A program made the translations under genes and the position numbers. A stretch of DNA of 64,000 nt from Actinomycetes bacterium (lineage in GTDB: Bacteria; Actinomycetota; Coriobacteriia; Anaerosomatales; Anaerosomataceae), in NCBI GenBank assembly GCA_022839745.1, contig JALHJB010000004.1, forward strand, positions 62,001 through 126,000, read 5' to 3'. The notes under the pieces were generated by a model. It was given only the letters and a program-made list of their open reading frames with translations. It had not been told where the DNA came from and searched no databases. Of the stretch, positions 23,917 through 33,093 are shown piece by piece. Numbering within the stretch: position 1 is the stretch's first letter; the number at the start of each line of letters is the position of its first letter.

Positions 23917-24927
23917 ATGCGCTCAGACCGCATCCTGCTCGCTCATGGCAGCGGCGGAACCATGATGAAGGAGCTTATCGAGGAGGTCTTCGTGGCCGGT
24001 TTCGGCGACGAGGTGCTCCTGCGCATGGATGACGCGGCGGCGCTCGACTTCCCCGGCTCACGCCTGGCGTTCTCGACCGACACCTACGTGGTGCACCCGC
24101 TCTTCTTCCCCGGCGGCGACATCGGCAAGCTGGCGGTGTGCGGCACGGTGAACGACGTGGCCACCTCTGGCGCCCGTCCGCTCTACCTCTCTGTCGGGTT
24201 CGTGCTCGAGGAGGGCATGCCCGTGGAGGACCTCAGGCGCATCCTTGTCTCGATGCACGACGCCGCCGCCGAGGCGGGCGTGCGGATCGTCACCGGCGAC
24301 ACCAAGGTGGTGGAGCGCGGACATGGCGACGGCTGCTACATCAATACGGCCGGTGTGGGCGTCCTGCCCGATGGCGTGGACCTCTCCGGCTCGCACTGCA
24401 AGCCCGGCGACGTGGTCCTGCTCTCGGGCACGCTCGGCGACCACGGCATCGCGATCGTCTCCACCCGTGAGGGCCTGGAGTTCTCTACGGACATCCGCAC
24501 CGACGCGGCGCCGCTTGCGGCACTCGTCTCCGCGGTGCTCGAGGCGGCGCCTGACGTACGGTGCTTCCGCGACCCCACCCGTGGCGGCCTGGCGAGCACG
24601 CTGAACGAGCTCGCGGGGGCCTCCGGCGTCTCGATCACGGTGGAGGAGACCGCTGTCCCGGTGAACGATCAGGTGCGGGGCGCTTCCGAGATGCTCGGCT
24701 ACGATGTCTTCCAGGTGGCGAACGAAGGCAAGATGGTGGCCATCCTGCCGCCGGAGCAGGCCGAGGCCGCGCTTGCCGCGATGAAGGGCGCCCCCTACGG
24801 TGCGGAGGCGGCGATCATCGGCGTAGTGGCCGAGGCGCCGGCCGGTAAGGTGTACGTACGGACCGCCTTTGGCGCGACACGCATAATGGACATGCTCGTT
24901 GGTGAGCAGCTGCCCCGGATCTGCTGA
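23917..24927 (+). CDS. hypE: Hydrogenase maturation protein HypE (thiocarbamate dehydratase)
   Basis: A 336-residue PurM-like ATPase that dehydrates its own carbamoylated C-terminal cysteine to a thiocyanate for CN ligand delivery. The N-terminal SGGTMMKEL motif, MDDAAALDF, the central GDTKVVERG ATP motif and the C-terminal end EQLPRIC (terminal Cys) are all present. The start at 23917 follows ACGGAGGT; longer readings run into the hypD gene. It completes hypFCDE. hypA and hypB and the hydrogenase structural genes are not in the window. Confidence 0.96.
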   Translation: MRSDRILLAHGSGGTMMKELIEEVFVAGFGDEVLLRMDDAAALDFPGSRLAFSTDTYVVHPLFFPGGDIGKLAVCGTVNDVATSGARPLYLSVGFVLEEGMPVEDLRRILVSMHDAAAEAGVRIVTGDTKVVERGHGDGCYINTAGVGVLPDGVDLSGSHCKPGDVVLLSGTLGDHGIAIVSTREGLEFSTDIRTDAAPLAALVSAVLEAAPDVRCFRDPTRGGLASTLNELAGASGVSITVEETAVPVNDQVRGASEMLGYDVFQVANEGKMVAILPPEQAEAALAAMKGAPYGAEAAIIGVVAEAPAGKVYVRTAFGATRIMDMLVGEQLPRIC

Positions 24928-24934
24928 TACCGCG

Positions 24935-25882
24935 ATGCGCACCACCATGCCGGAGACCCACGCGCGACTCTCGGGACTCATCCGTATCGCGCTGACCGGC
25001 ATCGTGTGGGGCACCATCCCGCTCGCGCTGCGTGCGGCCGACGGCGACGCGACGGTGAAAGTCTTCTATCGCGTCTTCTTCGCCGCGGTGGTCGTTGGGG
25101 GATGGCTCCTGGTCTCCGGCGGATGGCGTGAGCTCACCATGCTCGGCCGCGAGAAGCTCCGGCAGGTGGCCCTGCAGGGCCTGTTGCTCACGGCGAACTG
25201 GCTGCTCTTCCTCTCCGCGTTCGAGTTCACCGAGGTGGCCACCGTGGAGCTCCTCGGCTATACGGGCCCGGTGTTCGTTGCCGCCCTCACGCCGTTCGTG
25301 ACAGGCGACCGGTTCGACCGGCGTATCGTTATGCCTATCGCGCTCTCACTTTGCGGCATCGCCATCATCATGCTCCGCCACGGCTTCACCCTGGGCACCG
25401 GCCGGCAGGCGCTCGGAGCGGCGCTTGCGGCTTGTTCGGCGCTCACGTACGCGGAGCTCCTCCTGCGCTCCAAGCGGCTGCTCCACGGGATCTCGAGCGC
25501 GGCCCTCATGTTCGGCCAGTACGCCGTGGCGTCGGTGGCGTTGCTCCCGCTGGTGATCCACTCGTACGCAACCGGCGGGGCCCCCACCTCTCCCACCGCG
25601 TACGGCGCGCTTGCCACGCTTGGCGTGGTCCACACCGCGCTCGCGGGCTTCCTGTTCTTCTCGGGCCTGCGGTCGGTACGCGCCGATCACGCCGGCGTGC
25701 TCATGTATGCCGAACCGGTGAGCGCAGTGGTGTTCGCGGCGCTGTTCCTCCATGAACCTCTTACGGCAAGCACGCTCCTGGGCGGTATGATGGTCGTGGC
25801 CGGAGGCGTGCTCGTGGCCCGCATGGAGCCGATGCCGGGGCTCGAGACGCCAGAGCCTATCATCGCGGAAGACCGAACCTGA
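24935..25882 (+). CDS. EamA/DMT-family transporter
   Basis: A 315-residue inner-membrane protein with ten predicted helices arranged as two EamA repeats (IALTGIVWGTIPLALRA and LGAALAACSALTYAELLLR start the halves). The late signature YAEPVSAVVFAALFLHEPL is typical. The family moves amino acids, metabolites or drugs; the substrate is unknown here. ATG 24935 is taken because it lies just after the hypE stop; an ATG at 24947 would also work, and no clear ribosome site decides it. It is 13 bases upstream of the isomerase gene. Confidence 0.85.
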   Translation: MRTTMPETHARLSGLIRIALTGIVWGTIPLALRAADGDATVKVFYRVFFAAVVVGGWLLVSGGWRELTMLGREKLRQVALQGLLLTANWLLFLSAFEFTEVATVELLGYTGPVFVAALTPFVTGDRFDRRIVMPIALSLCGIAIIMLRHGFTLGTGRQALGAALAACSALTYAELLLRSKRLLHGISSAALMFGQYAVASVALLPLVIHSYATGGAPTSPTAYGALATLGVVHTALAGFLFFSGLRSVRADHAGVLMYAEPVSAVVFAALFLHEPLTASTLLGGMMVVAGGVLVARMEPMPGLETPEPIIAEDRT

Positions 25883-25895
25883 CTGAGGAGGGGCC

Positions 25896-27545
25896 ATGTC
25901 CGCACGTGACCGGCTGACGGAGCTCGATGCGGTGCGGCGGCTGCGCGCACGTGATGTGAGCCTCTTCAGCGACGACCCCGATCTTCGAATCCCCATCATG
26001 CAGCGCCTTGGCTGGACCGACCTCGCCGAGAAGGCCGCCGGACGGCTTCCGCTGCTCACCGGGCTCGCCAACGCGCTCGTGGAGGAAGGCGCCACCGATC
26101 TCCTGCTTCTCGGCATGGGCGGTTCCTCGCTCGCACCGCTGGTGATGGAGCGGATCATCGGTCGCGGCCACGGCTTCCCCTACCTCCACGTGCTCGACAC
26201 CACCTCTCCCGTACAGGTGGCCGAGCTTCTCGCGACGCTCTCCCCCGAGAGCACGTATACGATCGTCGCCAGCAAGTCGGGCACGACCATCGAGCCTCTG
26301 TCGCTCTACGCGATCGTAAGCGCCTGGTACGCCGAGAGCGGCCTGAACCGTGCCGAGGCGGGGCGCCGCGTCATCGTCATCACCGATCCCGGCTCGCCGC
26401 TCGAGAAGGTGCGGCAGCGGGACATGCTGCGCATCGCGCTCACGGCACCTGCAACCGTGGGCGGCCGCTACTCGGCCTTGTCGGTCTTCGGACTGGCCCC
26501 GGCCGCTCTGATCGGCATCCACCTGCCCGCGCTGATACAACACGCGCAGGCGATGGAGACCGCGTGCGACGCTCCCGTGGAGCAGAACCCGGCAGCACTG
26601 CTGGCAGCGTGGATGGTCGATGCCCGGGACACCCGCCGGGACAAGCTCACGCTCGTGACCTCGGAGCGGTACGCGCCCTTCGGGCTGTGGGTCGAGCAGT
26701 TGGTGGCGGAGTCACTCGGCAAGCACGGCATCGGCATCGTCCCGGTCATCGAGAGCGCGCCCGCGGGCCCGGACGCGTACGGGGACGATCGGGCGTTCGT
26801 GGTACTGCGCTTCACCGATGATGAACCCCTCGCCGGGTGGTCGCGATCGGCGGCCGCCACGCACCCGGTGTATGAGCTCACGGTGTCCGACGTGTTCGAC
26901 GTTGGTGCGGAGTTCGTCCGCTGGGAGCACGCGGTGGCGCTCGCGGGCGCCCTCCTCGGCGTGAACCCCTTTGACGAGCCCTCGGTCACCGAGGCCAAGC
27001 GCGCCACATCGGCCATCCTCGATGGTAGCGCGTCGGAGGTGCCCACCGCCACCGCTGACGCTGGCGGCACCTGGATCACGTACGCCGGAGCACTCGAGCG
27101 ATGCGCCCCCTCCTCGCGCATCGAGGCGATCGCCGGTGCGTATTCCGAGCTGCGGCCCGGCGACTACCTCGCGCTGCTCGTGTACGCACCTGACGACGCC
27201 GAGCGCATCGACCCGCTTGTGGACGCCGCCGCCGCGGTGTCGCATGCCACCGGCGCCGCCGTGTGCCTCGAGCTCGGACCGCGGTACCTGCACTCCACGG
27301 GTCAGCTCCACAAGGGCGGACCGAACACCGGCGTCTTCATCATCGTGACCGGCCGCGACCGCATCGACGTGCCGGTACCCGGCAAGCCGTACGGACTCGC
27401 CGCCCTGCATCGCGCACAGGCCGAAGGCGACCTCGTGACGCTCGCACAGCACGGGAGGCGCGTGCTCCGGCTCGACCTCCCCTCCACCACGCCCGCCGCG
27501 CTCGCGGCACTCGCCGCCGAGTTGGTGGCCGCGGCGCGCCGCTGA
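25896..27545 (+). CDS. Glucose-6-phosphate isomerase-like SIS protein
   Basis: A 549-residue cytoplasmic protein with phosphoglucose isomerase signatures: MGGSSLAPLVMERI, ASKSGTTIEPLSLYAI (phosphate-binding SIS loop), ITDPGSPLEKV, GGRYSALSVFGL (catalytic region) and LWVEQLVAESLGKHGIGIVPV. It is close to the Pgi half of the transaldolase-isomerase fusions of actinobacteria and cyanobacteria, but stands alone. The C-terminal 150 residues contain LHKGGPNTGVFI, the late Pgi motif with the catalytic Lys/His region. The likely reaction is glucose-6-P to fructose-6-P. GAGGAGG precedes the ATG. Confidence 0.88.
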   Translation: MSARDRLTELDAVRRLRARDVSLFSDDPDLRIPIMQRLGWTDLAEKAAGRLPLLTGLANALVEEGATDLLLLGMGGSSLAPLVMERIIGRGHGFPYLHVLDTTSPVQVAELLATLSPESTYTIVASKSGTTIEPLSLYAIVSAWYAESGLNRAEAGRRVIVITDPGSPLEKVRQRDMLRIALTAPATVGGRYSALSVFGLAPAALIGIHLPALIQHAQAMETACDAPVEQNPAALLAAWMVDARDTRRDKLTLVTSERYAPFGLWVEQLVAESLGKHGIGIVPVIESAPAGPDAYGDDRAFVVLRFTDDEPLAGWSRSAAATHPVYELTVSDVFDVGAEFVRWEHAVALAGALLGVNPFDEPSVTEAKRATSAILDGSASEVPTATADAGGTWITYAGALERCAPSSRIEAIAGAYSELRPGDYLALLVYAPDDAERIDPLVDAAAAVSHATGAAVCLELGPRYLHSTGQLHKGGPNTGVFIIVTGRDRIDVPVPGKPYGLAALHRAQAEGDLVTLAQHGRRVLRLDLPSTTPAALAALAAELVAAARR

Positions 27546-27576
27546 GGGAAGCCGCATGCGGGGCTGCACAACGCGA

Positions 27577-27612
27577 GCATGCCGGCCCCGCTGTGTGGCG
27601 GAACCGGCATGC
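27577..27612. terminator. Hairpin between convergent isomerase and symporter genes
   Basis: A 9-bp stem (gcatgccgg 27577-27585 with ccggcatgc 27604-27612) with an 18-base loop lies in the 107-base gap between the two converging genes. No U-run is obvious on either side. Confidence 0.45.
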
Positions 27613-27652
27613 CCCGTCTGGACCGTCTGGGGGGGTACGGCCCGAAGACGCG

Positions 27653-29485
27653 CTACTCGTGCTTGGCGAACATCGAACCCACCTTGTCCAGGCCGTACTG
27701 CTTCTCGTAACGCTCGCTGGCCGTGCCGTGGATCCGCATCCAGATGCGGTCCACATTCTTGGGCAGCTGCCCGTCGAGTTTGCTCACGATGATGATCGTG
27801 AGAACGCCGAGCGGGAAGGTGAACAGCACCGGATAAGTGAGCGAACCCACGAACCCGAGGAGTCCGTCCTTACCGATCGTGCCCAGCTGCTGCAGGATGT
27901 TGAGGAAGATGATGCTGATGGAGCCGATGAGGCCGACCAGCATCCCGGCGGTAGCGCCACGCTCGGTGGTGTCCTTCCACCAGATGCCCGTCAGCAGCAT
28001 CGGCACGAAGGCTGACGCGCCCACCGAGAACGCCCACGTCACCATCATCGCGATCAGGGCCGGGTAGGCCTGGTCGAGCCCGAAGTACGGGATGGCGAGC
28101 CCGATCAGCATCGCAACCGCCGCGAAACCAAGGACCGAGATCTTGCCGACGACCACACGCTGTGCCTCGGACGCGTTGGGGTTGACGTACTTCTCGTAGA
28201 CGTCGTGCCCGATCGCCGACGCCGCCGCGATCAGCAGTCCGCCGACAGTGGAGAACATCGCCGCGAACGCCCCGGCGGACACGACGCCCATCAGCCACTG
28301 ACCGCCGAGGATCTCGCCGAGGGTCGGCATCAGCTGGTCGGGCTTCACAAGCAGGCCGTGCACGGTCGGCGCGTTGAGCGTGCCGCCGTCGGCCAGGAAG
28401 TCCCTGATGATGCCGATTCCGGCAACACCGACGATGGGGGCGGCGATGTAGAAGACGCCGATGAACACGAGCACCCAGAAGGTGGAACGCCGCGCCGCCG
28501 AACCCGAGGGGTTCGTGTAGTAGCGGTTCAGGATGTGCGGCAAGCCTGCGGTGCCGAGCACAAGCGCGAGCACCATCGAGAACTGGTCGAAGGCGTTGTA
28601 GCGGTGCCCCGGCTCGGTGAAGAGCATGTCGCGCAGCTCGTGCAGCTTGTTGGACGACGGCAACGCGACCGGGACCTTGCCCTCGGCGCCGCTCTCGATG
28701 AACTCGTCCACGACCGCCATTTCCTCCGGCGTCATGATCGTGGCGGCATCATCGTAGAAGGTCTTGCCCGTCTCAGGGTTCACCGCGGTGAGCTCCGCAG
28801 CCGTGAGCTGCTTGGTGTTCACGATCGGCTGCTCGGACGCGTCGGCCAGGGCGTTCGGGTAGTTGAATCCGTTGCCGAAAGCGAAGAACACCACCATCAG
28901 CATCGCGAACATCAGCCACCAGAACTGGAAGATCTGGTTGAGCGTGGTGCCCTTCATGCCGCCCACGGCTACGTAGAAGGCGATGATCGCCCCCACGACA
29001 ACGACACCGGACGTGTAGGCGTCCATGCCGAGAATGCCCTTGCCCACAAGCACCTGCCATGTCGTGCCCGCACCGAACATCTGCGGCGCCATGTAGAACA
29101 GCGAGGTCAGCAGCACAGCGAGCACCGTGATCAGGCGGATACGGTGCGAGCCGAACCGCCCGAACGCGAAGTCGGCGACGGTGTACTCGCCGAAGCGCCT
29201 GAGCGGTGAGGCGATGAACAGCACCACCAGCATGAACCCGCCGGCGAAACCGGCCGCGTACCACACGCCATCCAGGCCGGATGCATACACGGCACCCGCA
29301 ACGCCCAGGAACGACGCGGCAGAGAGGTAGTCGCCCGAGATGGCCGAGGCGTTGGAGAACGGGCCGACCTTCCTGCCGGCGAGGTAGAAGTCGGCGGTGG
29401 TGCGTGTGAATCGCCTGCTGAAGATCGACAGTACGATCGTGAAGACGACCAGCCCGATGACCAGGATGATGGCGATCGTGTTCAT
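27653..29485 (-). CDS. Sodium:solute symporter, acetate/monocarboxylate type (ActP-like)
   Basis: A 610-residue SSS-family permease with about 13 helices. Signatures include the N-terminal FYLAGRKVGPFSNASAISGDYLSAASFLG, GTTWQVLVGKGILG, GLPHILNRYYTNPSGSAARR and GGLLIAAASAIGHDVYEKY, which place it with ActP/DhlC carriers rather than proline or pantothenate symporters. A roughly 70-residue polar insert (about residues 215-285) between helices is unusual for E. coli ActP but common in DhlC-type carriers. Its start overlaps the stop of the small partner gene (ATGA). The neighbouring LytS/LytT pair could be its regulator. Confidence 0.9.
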   Translation of the reverse strand: MNTIAIILVIGLVVFTIVLSIFSRRFTRTTADFYLAGRKVGPFSNASAISGDYLSAASFLGVAGAVYASGLDGVWYAAGFAGGFMLVVLFIASPLRRFGEYTVADFAFGRFGSHRIRLITVLAVLLTSLFYMAPQMFGAGTTWQVLVGKGILGMDAYTSGVVVVGAIIAFYVAVGGMKGTTLNQIFQFWWLMFAMLMVVFFAFGNGFNYPNALADASEQPIVNTKQLTAAELTAVNPETGKTFYDDAATIMTPEEMAVVDEFIESGAEGKVPVALPSSNKLHELRDMLFTEPGHRYNAFDQFSMVLALVLGTAGLPHILNRYYTNPSGSAARRSTFWVLVFIGVFYIAAPIVGVAGIGIIRDFLADGGTLNAPTVHGLLVKPDQLMPTLGEILGGQWLMGVVSAGAFAAMFSTVGGLLIAAASAIGHDVYEKYVNPNASEAQRVVVGKISVLGFAAVAMLIGLAIPYFGLDQAYPALIAMMVTWAFSVGASAFVPMLLTGIWWKDTTERGATAGMLVGLIGSISIIFLNILQQLGTIGKDGLLGFVGSLTYPVLFTFPLGVLTIIIVSKLDGQLPKNVDRIWMRIHGTASERYEKQYGLDKVGSMFAKHE

Positions 29486-29883
29486 CGCTGCTCACCCTCC
29501 CCCGGCTCATCATGCGCGCGTGCCGCATCGGCTACGACCATGTCCGCCGCCATGTGCATGAGGCGGTCATCGAGCCGGTCGGCCTGCTTGGAGTACGTCC
29601 ACGCCATCGTCCACAGGAAGACGTAGTAGACCAGAGCGACGAACAGGTAGTTGGCGGTGAAGCCGCCCCAGATCGGGACCGCGTACCAGCTCTCCCACCA
29701 CACCGACGCCGCCGGGATGGCGAGCGTCACCGCAAAGAACACCGCACCGTACGAGAAGCTCAGCTTGCGCTGGGCCTTGAACACGACGTCGACGCTCTCG
29801 ATCGTGTCCATGTGATCGCCATGGCGGACGTGGGTGTCATCGCCAGTGACGGTCGATATCACGTGCAGTCGTGCGTCTCCCAC
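29482..29883 (-). CDS. Small membrane partner of the symporter (DUF485-like)
   Basis: A 133-residue protein with two hydrophobic helices (YGAVFFAVTLAIPAASVWW and FVALVYYVFLWTMAWTYSK) and a C-terminal cytoplasmic helix. It corresponds in size, topology and position to the DUF485 (YjcH) or DUF4212 small subunits that accompany ActP-type symporters. GTG at 29883 is chosen because AAGGAGG lies 7 bases upstream; the next ATG, 25 codons in, has no ribosome site. It is translationally coupled to the symporter. Confidence 0.75.
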   Translation of the reverse strand: MGDARLHVISTVTGDDTHVRHGDHMDTIESVDVVFKAQRKLSFSYGAVFFAVTLAIPAASVWWESWYAVPIWGGFTANYLFVALVYYVFLWTMAWTYSKQADRLDDRLMHMAADMVVADAARAHDEPGEGEQR

Positions 29884-29915
29884 CGGGGCACCTCCTTCTT
29901 CTGTGTGGTGTGTGG

Positions 29916-30410
29916 TCAGTCGGTCTTGATCACGAGGACGGGAACGGGTGAGCCTTTCACGACGGTCTCGGCCACGCTGCCGAGGGCGAGCCGCTTGAGA
30001 CCCGTGCGACCGGTGTCGCCGAGGACCACCATGTCGGCCTTCCACTCCTCGGCAACCGCCACGATTCGCTTGGCGACACCACCCTGAACGACCTCGACGT
30101 CGCACGGGACACCATTGCGCTCACACATCGTCTTGGCGATCGCGAGGCCTTTGATCGACGCGTGCACGCCCTCGTACACGTCCTCGGTCATGACCTCCTC
30201 GGGGTACGTGATCGCGTCCAGCCCGGTGTCGACGTAGATCGCGCGCACCTCGGCACCGAAGGTCTTGGCGAGCATGACCGCGTACTCTGTCGCCGCGATC
30301 GACGGCGCCGAGCCGTCCGTTGCGAGCAGGATGCGGCTCATCTCGTGGCAGACCTCGTCGATGTCACCAAGCCTGATGTCCTCGGCGGGACCCTTGATGC
30401 AAACGTCCAT
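29916..30410 (-). CDS. Universal stress protein, UspA family
   Basis: A 164-residue cytoplasmic ATP-binding stress protein. The alpha/beta core starts SRILLATDGSAPSIAATEYA and ends with the nucleotide motif GDTGRTGLKRLALGSVAETV (G-2x-G-9x-G-S). A 24-residue N-terminal extension before the usual start contains two cysteines (DVCIKGPAEDIRLGDIDEVC). ATG 30410 is supported by GGGAGG; the internal ATG at MSRILL is the alternative. It lies 32 bases upstream of the symporter pair, so it is likely cotranscribed. Confidence 0.9.
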   Translation of the reverse strand: MDVCIKGPAEDIRLGDIDEVCHEMSRILLATDGSAPSIAATEYAVMLAKTFGAEVRAIYVDTGLDAITYPEEVMTEDVYEGVHASIKGLAIAKTMCERNGVPCDVEVVQGGVAKRIVAVAEEWKADMVVLGDTGRTGLKRLALGSVAETVVKGSPVPVLVIKTD

Positions 30411-30638
30411 ACATGCCACCTCCCCAGCAGTGAACGCGGGTGCAGGGCGCGCCCGCACTCTCAGGCTAGGCCGGCGAGAAGTGGCTGGGAACGAAACTCA
30501 CGCGTGCGGCGTGAGAGCGTCGGCGACAGGTGGCGCAGAGCCGGTCAACGGCGTGCGGCGTCCGTGCGTGTCCCACGAACGACCACTCGCCGCTGCGCAA
30601 CCACCGTTCGTCGCCGTGTGCGTGGCCTGAGGCGTCAG

Positions 30639-31094
30639 CTACAGCTCGACGATACGAGCGGTCGCCGGGTCAGTGGCGCAGTCGAGCAGGGCAACGGTGG
30701 GGCCACGGCCGTCGCGCGACCTGCCTCCGGCGCTGCCAGGGTTCACGTACAACACACCATCCACCTGCTCGACAGCCGCGCGGTGCGTATGTCCGGTGAT
30801 CACCACTGACACGCCCTCGGGTACGCCGGAGCGCGCTACATGCGAGGGCTGATGGGTCACAAGCACACGGTGGACACCCATCTGGAGCACGACCTGGTCC
30901 TGCAGGCGCCATCCGAGATCGCCCGTGTCCATGTTGCCACGCACCGCCACCACCGGCGCGATCGCCTCGAGGTGATCGATGACCCAGGGCGCGCCGATGT
31001 CGCCAGCGTGCACGATCCGCTCGACACCCTCGAACGCGGCATCGACCTCAGGGGGCAGCGCCCCGTGGGTATCAGAAAGAACGCCGACAAGCAT
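30639..31094 (-). CDS. YfcE-type metallophosphoesterase
   Basis: A 151-residue calcineurin-like phosphodiesterase with the dinuclear metal motifs in order: SDTHG, HAGDIG, RGNMD, VTHQ and GHTHRAA, then NPGSAGGRSRDG. It is similar in length to MJ0936/YfcE enzymes that cleave phosphodiester model substrates; the physiological substrate is unknown. It starts 2 bases after the LytTR regulator and is probably the last gene of that operon. Confidence 0.92.
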   Translation of the reverse strand: MLVGVLSDTHGALPPEVDAAFEGVERIVHAGDIGAPWVIDHLEAIAPVVAVRGNMDTGDLGWRLQDQVVLQMGVHRVLVTHQPSHVARSGVPEGVSVVITGHTHRAAVEQVDGVLYVNPGSAGGRSRDGRGPTVALLDCATDPATARIVEL

Positions 31095-31096
31095 GG

Positions 31097-31813
31097 CTAG
31101 AGCCCTAGTGTGCGCTTGAGCGCCGGTGCCCGCCGCCGGGAGACCGGGATGCGGGTATGTGCCGCGTCCTTGAGCGCGAGCTCCATGGTGCCCCCGTACA
31201 TCGGGGCGACCTCGCTCACCTGGGCGAGGTTCACCAGGTAGCGACGGTGCACACGGAAGAAGCCCTGCGGCTCGAGGCGGTGCTCGAGATCGGCGAGCGA
31301 GAATGTGGAGAGATACCGTTCGCCGTCGGTGAGGATGTAGCTGTAGTCGTCCTTGGCCATGATGTGGGTGATGTCGGCGACCTGCAGGAGCAGCTTCCGG
31401 CCCGCTTTCTCGACAGGGATACGCTCGATCCTGGCGGGCGCCTCCACCACAGGAGCGATGCGCTCGATGGCCATCTTGAGACGGTTCGTCTCAACGGGTT
31501 TCACGAGATAGTCGGTCGCCGCTACCTCAAACGCCTTGACCGCATGCTCGCTGTGGGCCGTGACGAAGACCAGCGCGGGGGGATGCTCGAGCTCGGCCAG
31601 CACCTCGGAGAGCTGGATGCCGGTGATCCCGGGCATGTCGACATCGAGGAAGACCACGTCGTACGGGATGGCCCGGATCAGTTGCAGCGCCTCGTTCGCG
31701 CTGCCGGCCTCGCCCACGACCTCGACGCCGCCGGCCTCGCCCAGCAAGAAGCGCAGCTCGGAGCGCGCGGGAACCTCATCATCGACAAGGAGCGCCTTCA
31801 GCAGCATCGTCAC
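31097..31813 (-). CDS. LytTR-family response regulator
   Basis: A 238-residue regulator. The receiver domain (LLVDDEVPARSEL; phosphoacceptor Asp in VVFLDVDMPG; conserved Lys in YLVKPV) is followed by a LytTR DNA-binding domain (about 140-238; FRVHRRYLVNLAQVSEV, IPVSRRR). A GTG at 31813 overlaps the kinase stop (GTGA), and an ATG two codons later is equally possible. It pairs with the LytS-like kinase directly upstream. LytS/LytT systems in other bacteria sense carboxylates such as pyruvate and control their transporters; the nearby actP-like gene is a candidate target by proximity only. Confidence 0.93.
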   Translation of the reverse strand: MTMLLKALLVDDEVPARSELRFLLGEAGGVEVVGEAGSANEALQLIRAIPYDVVFLDVDMPGITGIQLSEVLAELEHPPALVFVTAHSEHAVKAFEVAATDYLVKPVETNRLKMAIERIAPVVEAPARIERIPVEKAGRKLLLQVADITHIMAKDDYSYILTDGERYLSTFSLADLEHRLEPQGFFRVHRRYLVNLAQVSEVAPMYGGTMELALKDAAHTRIPVSRRRAPALKRTLGL

Positions 31814-33093
31814 CCGCCCACTCCGATCGCGATCGGTCCCGTGATGGTCACGGTCACCGTGGTGCCTGCCCCCTGCTTGCTCTCCACGCTCAGACCGCTC
31901 CCGGGCCCAAAGAAGCCGCGCAGCCTGTCATCCACGTTCCCGAGCGCAATCCCGAGGCCTGTGCCAAAGCCCGCCTCGAGCACCCTCGGCAGCTCTTCTT
32001 TGCTTATTCCCACTCCGTCATCGGTGACCTTCACGCGGATCGCATCGCCCTCGCGCCGACTCGCAAGCGTGATCGTGAGCGTCCCCTCGGGAGGTATGCC
32101 GTGCTGCACGCAGTTCTCCACGATAGGCTGCAGGATGAACGCCGGTACCTGAGCGTCCAGGACATCAGGATCCAACTCGTCCACCACCCGGAGGCGGTCG
32201 CCGAACCGTGCTTGCTCGAACCGCAGGTAGGTGAGCGCATACTCGACCTCCTGACCAAGCGGCACAAGCCCCTCGTTGTCCTCGAGCATACGGCGGTAGA
32301 ATGCCGCGAACTCACGCAGCAGCTCACGCGCGGTGGTCGGGTCGGTGCGGATGAGCATCGCGATGGTGTTGATCGTGTTGAACAGGAAGTGCGGGTTGAT
32401 CTGCGCCTGCAGCGCCTTGAGCTCCATCCGGCAGGCGAGCTCCGTTTGGCGCTCGAGCTCCGAGAGCTCCAGCTGCGTGGAGAGCAGCCGCGCCAGACCT
32501 CCCACCATCGCGATCTGCGTCTCGTTCAGCAGCCGCGGCGTGGTGTAGTAGAACTTCAGCGTCCCCACCGGCGTGTCGCGTATCTCAAGAGGGACCACGA
32601 TCGCGGCCTTGAGCAGGCAGTCAGGCCTTGGGCATCCGATCTCGTCTTTCGTGCCGAGGATGCGGTGCTCGTTCATCTCGATGGCCTCGCGGGTGGCGCG
32701 CGTGAGTATGGGGCCGCCAACAGCGTGGTGGTCCTGGCCGATGCCGGCGAAGCCGAGGACGCGCTCGGTGTCGGTGATGGCCACCGCCGCCGCCTCGCTT
32801 TCGTCGAGCGCCAGGCGGCAGACCTCCTGGGCGGTCTCGGCATCCAGACCGCGCCGGAGGTACGCGAGCGAGCGGTCCGCGATGACCACGATCTGGTGCG
32901 ACTGCATGGCCCTGATGTGGTCGGGACGGCTGATCAGGCGCATGGCGGCGGCCCACACCGCGATCGCCGCGAGCAGGATGACGGCGACAGTGGCAAGGAC
33001 AGGCGGTATGACGTCGGCAAGCCCCGCGGCGGCCACCGCGGCGGTGACCACGGTGACCGCGAGCAGCACCGCGTCAATCACCCATGAGCGCAC
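31810..33093 (-). CDS. LytS-type sensor histidine kinase
   Basis: A 427-residue membrane kinase. Two N-terminal helices (about 5-50) precede a GAF-like region (VCRLALDESEAAAVAITDTERVLGF) with a cysteine pair (GCPRPDCLLKAAIVVPL). Then come the His_kinase dimerisation motif LQAQINPHFLFNTINTIAMLI and the HATPase domain (QPIVENCVQHG, DDGVGI, GTGLGIALGNVDDRL). The two-helix membrane part is much shorter than the multi-helix 5TM-LytS sensor, so the signal is probably read by the GAF domain. It overlaps the GNAT gene by 20 bases and the regulator by 4. Confidence 0.92.
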   Translation of the reverse strand: MRSWVIDAVLLAVTVVTAAVAAAGLADVIPPVLATVAVILLAAIAVWAAAMRLISRPDHIRAMQSHQIVVIADRSLAYLRRGLDAETAQEVCRLALDESEAAAVAITDTERVLGFAGIGQDHHAVGGPILTRATREAIEMNEHRILGTKDEIGCPRPDCLLKAAIVVPLEIRDTPVGTLKFYYTTPRLLNETQIAMVGGLARLLSTQLELSELERQTELACRMELKALQAQINPHFLFNTINTIAMLIRTDPTTARELLREFAAFYRRMLEDNEGLVPLGQEVEYALTYLRFEQARFGDRLRVVDELDPDVLDAQVPAFILQPIVENCVQHGIPPEGTLTITLASRREGDAIRVKVTDDGVGISKEELPRVLEAGFGTGLGIALGNVDDRLRGFFGPGSGLSVESKQGAGTTVTVTITGPIAIGVGG

